NCBI RefSeq assembly: GCF_025567305.1
Contig: NZ_JAOQJP010000005.1
Coordinates: 1-64,000 of the forward strand
From: Lentihominibacter butyricus
GTDB taxonomy: Bacteria > Bacillota > Clostridia > Peptostreptococcales > Anaerovoracaceae
DNA length: 64,000 bases
Direction of reading: 5' to 3'
In this document: positions 60,575-64,000 of the stretch, one piece after another
How positions within the stretch are numbered: the first letter of the stretch is position 1
How the letters are laid out: each line of letters starts with the position of its first letter
Program-made: the position numbers and the translations under genes
Notes under the pieces: generated by a model
What the model was told of the DNA's origin: nothing
Seen by the model: only the letters and a program-made list of their open reading frames with translations
Database searches by the model: none

Positions 60575-62317
60575 CTACTTGTAGTGGAGGAGTCTGTGAG
60601 CGTTGTGGCCCGACAGGATAGCGCCGTCTTTGTAAAGCGCTTCTACTACAGGGTTTGCCTGTGATGTACGAACATTCGACATCTTATCCGCATTGTATAT
60701 TCCTTCTGATCTCTCAGGTCTTGCTCTGCCGATAACGAACGGCTGGCCTGCGCCTGCGATACATCCGCCCTGGCATGCCATTACTTCGACGAAATCATAG
60801 TAAGCTTCGCCTGCCTGTATCGACTGGATCAGATTTTCTGTGTTTTTCAGACCGTTTACGATAGCGATCGAGAGAGTAGGCTGATCGCCGTCTTCAGCAG
60901 GTTCGCCGAACGGCAGTTTGACTTCCTTGACTCCTTCGAGACCTCTCACGCCTGTGAATGCGATCTCGTCGAGTTCAGTTCTGTTCTGAGGATCGACTAC
61001 ATTTCTGATAACGGCTTCAGTTACACCGCCTGTAACACCGAAGATGACGCCGGCGCCGCTTCCGATACCGAACGGCATGTCCACAGCTTCAGGCTCGATA
61101 TCTTCGAAGTTGAGTCCTGCCTCGATGATCAGTGAAGCGAGTTCCTGAGTAGTGATAGTCAGATCCACCGCACGTTCGCCGTCAAGCAGGAGATTTTCTC
61201 TGCCGACTTCGTATTTCTTTGCAGTACAAGGCATGATAGCTATATTCTTTACGACCTTTGCCTTTTTCTTGTCAGTGTTGTTCGCAGCGTCGAGCTTAGC
61301 TCTTTCCTTGAGCAGTGAACCGAACATCTCCATAGGCGATTTGCAGCTCGAAATGTTGTCGAGGAGCTCAGGGTGCTTGTTTTCTGCGTATTTCACCCAT
61401 GCAGGACAGCATGATGTAAAGAGTGGCAGCTTGCCGCCTTTCTGCAGTCTTTCCACGAACTCCTTAGCCTCTTCGATAACTGTGAGGTCGGCACTTGTAG
61501 TAGTGTCGTAAACTTCATCGAATCCGAGCTTTCTGAGTGCCGCAACGATCTTGCCCATCACGTTTGTTCCGTGAGGGAAGTTGAATTCGTCGCCGAGAGC
61601 TACTCTTACCGCAGGAGCCACCTGTGCCTGAACGATAGTGTTTTCGTCGTTCAGCATTTCCCATACTTCCTGGACGTTGCTCTTGATAGTGATGGCAGCT
61701 GTAGGACATACGGCTGCACACTGTCCGCAGTTCACGCAGTCTGTTTCAGCGAGAGGCATGTCGAATGCAGGACCTACGCCCATTCTTGAACCTCTGTCCG
61801 TGAAATCTATAGCGCCGACATTCTGGATCTCGTCGCATATACGGATACAGTCACCGCATAAGATGCACTTGTCAGGGTGTCTGATGATGGCAGGGGACGA
61901 CATGTCTTTTGTTCCGTCCATGCTGTAGGTTTCGAATCTTACAGTATCCACTCCGAAACGTTTTGCGAGATTGAGAAGTTCGCAGTCACGTCTCTTTTCA
62001 CAAGTGACGCAGTCTCTGTTGTGGTCTGCGAGCATGAGCTCGAGGATCATCTTCCTGTATTCTCTGATCTTAGGTGTGTTTGTCTTTATTTCCATTCCTG
62101 CTTTTGGAGGAGTGGAGCATGAAGCGATGATGCTTCCTCTTTTATCTTCAACTATGCACATTCTGCATGCGCCGAATGTCGAAAGATGTGAATGGTAGCA
62201 CAGTGTTGGTACTTCGAAACCGGCCTTGCGGATAAGATCCAGAAGGTTTTTCTCGCCCTCGATAGGAACGGGCCTTCCGTTTACGGTCATAGTTTTTTTA
62301 TTATTAATCGTACTCAT
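60575..62317 (-). CDS. hydA: [FeFe]-hydrogenase catalytic subunit (HydA/HndD type)
   Basis: The protein has 580 residues. The N-terminal [2Fe-2S] domain uses Cys40, 51, 54 and 67, and His99-C103-C106-C112 gives the His-ligated [4Fe-4S] cluster. Two ferredoxin motifs are CILCGDCIRICD and CVNCGQCAAVCP (residues 151-204). H-cluster motifs are TSCCPAW (301-307), MPCTAKKYE (362-370) and MACQGGCIAGAGQP (513-526). It reduces protons with electrons from NADH and ferredoxin. hydB lies two bases upstream, indicating an electron-bifurcating HydAB(C) complex. The third subunit lies outside the window. Confidence 0.95.
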   Translation of the reverse strand: MSTINNKKTMTVNGRPVPIEGEKNLLDLIRKAGFEVPTLCYHSHLSTFGACRMCIVEDKRGSIIASCSTPPKAGMEIKTNTPKIREYRKMILELMLADHNRDCVTCEKRRDCELLNLAKRFGVDTVRFETYSMDGTKDMSSPAIIRHPDKCILCGDCIRICDEIQNVGAIDFTDRGSRMGVGPAFDMPLAETDCVNCGQCAAVCPTAAITIKSNVQEVWEMLNDENTIVQAQVAPAVRVALGDEFNFPHGTNVMGKIVAALRKLGFDEVYDTTTSADLTVIEEAKEFVERLQKGGKLPLFTSCCPAWVKYAENKHPELLDNISSCKSPMEMFGSLLKERAKLDAANNTDKKKAKVVKNIAIMPCTAKKYEVGRENLLLDGERAVDLTITTQELASLIIEAGLNFEDIEPEAVDMPFGIGSGAGVIFGVTGGVTEAVIRNVVDPQNRTELDEIAFTGVRGLEGVKEVKLPFGEPAEDGDQPTLSIAIVNGLKNTENLIQSIQAGEAYYDFVEVMACQGGCIAGAGQPFVIGRARPERSEGIYNADKMSNVRTSQANPVVEALYKDGAILSGHNAHRLLHYK

Positions 62318-62319
62318 CT

Positions 62320-64000
62320 TTAGCCCTCCTTAATGGCGTTGAACTTACATTTTTCCATACATGCACCGCACTTGATACATTTAGCCGGATCGATCTCGAA
62401 CGGTTCCTTGACCTTTCCGGAGATAGCGTCCACAGGACATACTCTTGAGCAGAGTGAGCAGCCCTTGCACAGATCTTTTTCGATGTAGATAGTCTTCAGT
62501 GCCTGGCAGTTCTTAGTTCTGCACTTCTTCTCGACGATGTGTTCGATGTATTCGTCTCTGAAGAACTGGATCGTTGATTTTACAGGGTTTGCAGCGGTTT
62601 TTCCGAGTCCGCAGAGAGCTGTCGCAGTAACTGTGTCAGCCAGCTGCTCCAGTGTTTCGAGATCGGAAAGCTCGCCGTTTCCTGCAACGATCTTTTCGAG
62701 GATGTCGAGCATTCTTCTTGTACCTTCACGGCAAGGCACGCATTTACCGCATGACTCGTTCTGAGTGAAGTTCATGAAGAATCTTGCAACTTCTACCATG
62801 CATGTGTCTTCGTCCATAACTACCAGACCGCCTGAACCGATCATAGCGCCTGCCTTTTTGAGGCTGTCGAAGTCGAGCGGGAGATCGAGGTGTTCTTCTG
62901 TCAGACATCCGCCGGAAGGTCCGCCGATCTGTACGGCCTTGAATTTCTTGCCGCCTCTGATGCCGCCGCCGATATCGTAGATTACCTGTCTTAAAGTAGT
63001 TCCCATAGGTACTTCGATAAGACCTGTGTTCACGATGTTACCGGTCAGTGCGAACGCCTTTGTTCCGGGGCTCTTTTCAGGTCCGATCGACTTGTACCAG
63101 TCTGCACCCTTCTGGATGATGATAGGTACGTTTGCAAATGTTTCAACGTTGTTGAGGAGTGTAGGCTTGCCGAAAAGTCCGTGTTCAACAGTACGCGGAG
63201 GCTTTACACGAGGCATACCTCTGTTTCCTTCTATAGATGTAGTCAGGGCACTTCCTTCACCGCAAACGAATGCGCCTGCGCCCTTTACGATATGTAAATC
63301 AAAGCAGAAGTCGGTTCCCAGGATATTGTCTCCGAGAAGCCCGATCTCTCTTGCCTGCTTGATGGCATTGTCGAGTCTCTCTACTGCGAGAGGATATTCA
63401 GCTCTTACATAGATGTAGCCTTCTTTTGCTCCTGAAACGTAGCCGGCGATCATCATACCTTCGAGCATCTTGTGAGGGTCGCCTTCCATGATACTTCTGT
63501 CCATGAATGCGCCGGGGTCTCCCTCGTCTCCGTTACATACGACGTATTTCTCAGCTGATTTCTGGTTCTTCACCTGCGACCATTTTCTGCCTGCAGGGAA
63601 GCCTGCGCCGCCTCTTCCTCTCAGGTTCGAATCAGTGATGATCTTGATAGTTTCATCAGGTGTCTGCTCGAACATTACTTTTTCGAGGGAAGTGTATCCG
63701 CCGTAAGCTATGTATTCCTTGATGGACTCAGCGTCGATCTGTCCGCAGTCCTCGAGGACGATCCTCGTCTGGTGCTTGTAGAACGGGATCTCTTCCTGTT
63801 CTGGATATTGTATACCGTCTCTGTGATAGATGAGTCTCTCTACTACGTCATCCCCTACGATGGATTTTTCAACGATCTCTTTACAGTCGTCTACTGTGAC
63901 CTTGAGGTAGAAGAGCTTTGAAGGTTCTATCCTGAGTACAGGTCCCATTTCGCAGAAGCCGTGGCATCCGCTCTTCTTGAGGCCTATACTGCTCTGACAG
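62320..64000 (-). CDS. hydB: NuoF-like flavin subunit of the bifurcating [FeFe]-hydrogenase (partial)
   Basis: This gene is cut off by the window edge: the frame is open to 64000, and the residues before Met-542 read SGCHGFCE, the end of the N-terminal thioredoxin-like [2Fe-2S] domain. The NuoF core has GRGGAGFPAGRKWS (FMN), CNGDEGDPGAFMDRS (NADH) and CGKCVPCREGTRRML ([4Fe-4S]). The C-terminus has CKGCSLCSRVCP and CIKCGACMEKC, the ferredoxin-type clusters that distinguish HydB from NuoF. It oxidises NADH and links to HydA. Confidence 0.95.
   Translation of the reverse strand, partial: CQSSIGLKKSGCHGFCEMGPVLRIEPSKLFYLKVTVDDCKEIVEKSIVGDDVVERLIYHRDGIQYPEQEEIPFYKHQTRIVLEDCGQIDAESIKEYIAYGGYTSLEKVMFEQTPDETIKIITDSNLRGRGGAGFPAGRKWSQVKNQKSAEKYVVCNGDEGDPGAFMDRSIMEGDPHKMLEGMMIAGYVSGAKEGYIYVRAEYPLAVERLDNAIKQAREIGLLGDNILGTDFCFDLHIVKGAGAFVCGEGSALTTSIEGNRGMPRVKPPRTVEHGLFGKPTLLNNVETFANVPIIIQKGADWYKSIGPEKSPGTKAFALTGNIVNTGLIEVPMGTTLRQVIYDIGGGIRGGKKFKAVQIGGPSGGCLTEEHLDLPLDFDSLKKAGAMIGSGGLVVMDEDTCMVEVARFFMNFTQNESCGKCVPCREGTRRMLDILEKIVAGNGELSDLETLEQLADTVTATALCGLGKTAANPVKSTIQFFRDEYIEHIVEKKCRTKNCQALKTIYIEKDLCKGCSLCSRVCPVDAISGKVKEPFEIDPAKCIKCGACMEKCKFNAIKEG

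Noticed and set aside
62320..63948. Taking the ATG at 63948 as the true start of hydB
   Set aside because: The frame is open to the window edge and the upstream residues match the end of the family's N-terminal ferredoxin-like domain, so the gene is truncated.

Overview
The window looks like chromosomal DNA from an obligately anaerobic, low-to-mid-GC Firmicute of the class Clostridia. The evidence is an [FeFe]-hydrogenase HydA/HydB pair, a flavodiiron protein fused to rubredoxin, several ferredoxin-like flavoproteins, a lysine riboswitch ahead of an acetyl-type lysine/DAP operon, and an FHA-FtsW/penicillin-binding protein pair. Family XIII or a related gut or oral group is my guess, not something the sequence proves. 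Codon use is uniform except for one strongly AT-rich block at about 26.9-32.6 kb.

Layout. 0-5.4 kb: a MerR-type regulator diverges from a YtcJ-like amidohydrolase, followed by an APC permease. 5.5-9 kb: a structured 238-bp repeat, then two secreted proteins with xxTGD-type wall-sorting tails. 9-13.5 kb: promoter, lysine riboswitch, terminator, then lysA-dapF-dapB-dapH. 13.5-16 kb: a PD-(D/E)XK-like protein, a second inverted copy of the repeat, and ilvE. 16-24.6 kb: a SanA-like membrane protein, a DUF362 ferredoxin, a SanA gene fragment, a cysteine-desulfurase-like enzyme, a 1040-residue tandem GltD-like iron-sulfur flavoprotein and a geranylgeranyl-reductase-like enzyme. 24.7-26.9 kb: rlmH, yycJ and a DUF1847 protein. 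26.9-32.6 kb: an AT-rich His-Xaa-Ser (Hxs) radical-SAM operon. 32.6-41.4 kb: rnhA, a phosphoesterase, nhaC, an ArsR regulator, a lipoprotein, a GH3 enzyme, bioY and dapA. 41.5-46.5 kb: a MarR-controlled heterodimeric ABC exporter. 46.6-49.4 kb: a large surface protein with a frameshift just before its sorting signal. 49.6-54.3 kb: molybdenum-cofactor genes, the flavodiiron protein and endonuclease IV. 54.5-64 kb: a cation efflux protein, a TSCPD protein, PBP, FHA-FtsW, a duplicated DUF6506-like protein, and HydA/HydB running off the end.

The most interesting locus is the Hxs operon (27.1-32.6 kb). One sigma70-type promoter precedes two small HxsD-like proteins, an A24 prepilin-peptidase-like membrane aspartyl protease, radical SAM enzymes HxsC and HxsB, a membrane-anchored MORN-repeat protein and an HxS-repeat protein. 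All adjacent genes overlap or abut. HxsA-D is a known computationally defined system of unknown product; the protease, the MORN protein and the second HxsD-like protein are the unexplained parts here.

The second is a 238-bp element present twice in opposite orientation (5553-5790 and 14451-14687). The copies align without a net gap at roughly 70-78% identity. Each has alternating TTGGTA and TACCAA motifs spaced 43-44, 30, 43-44, 30 bases, giving a unit of about 73.5 bp. I do not recognise it as a known RNA or repeat family.
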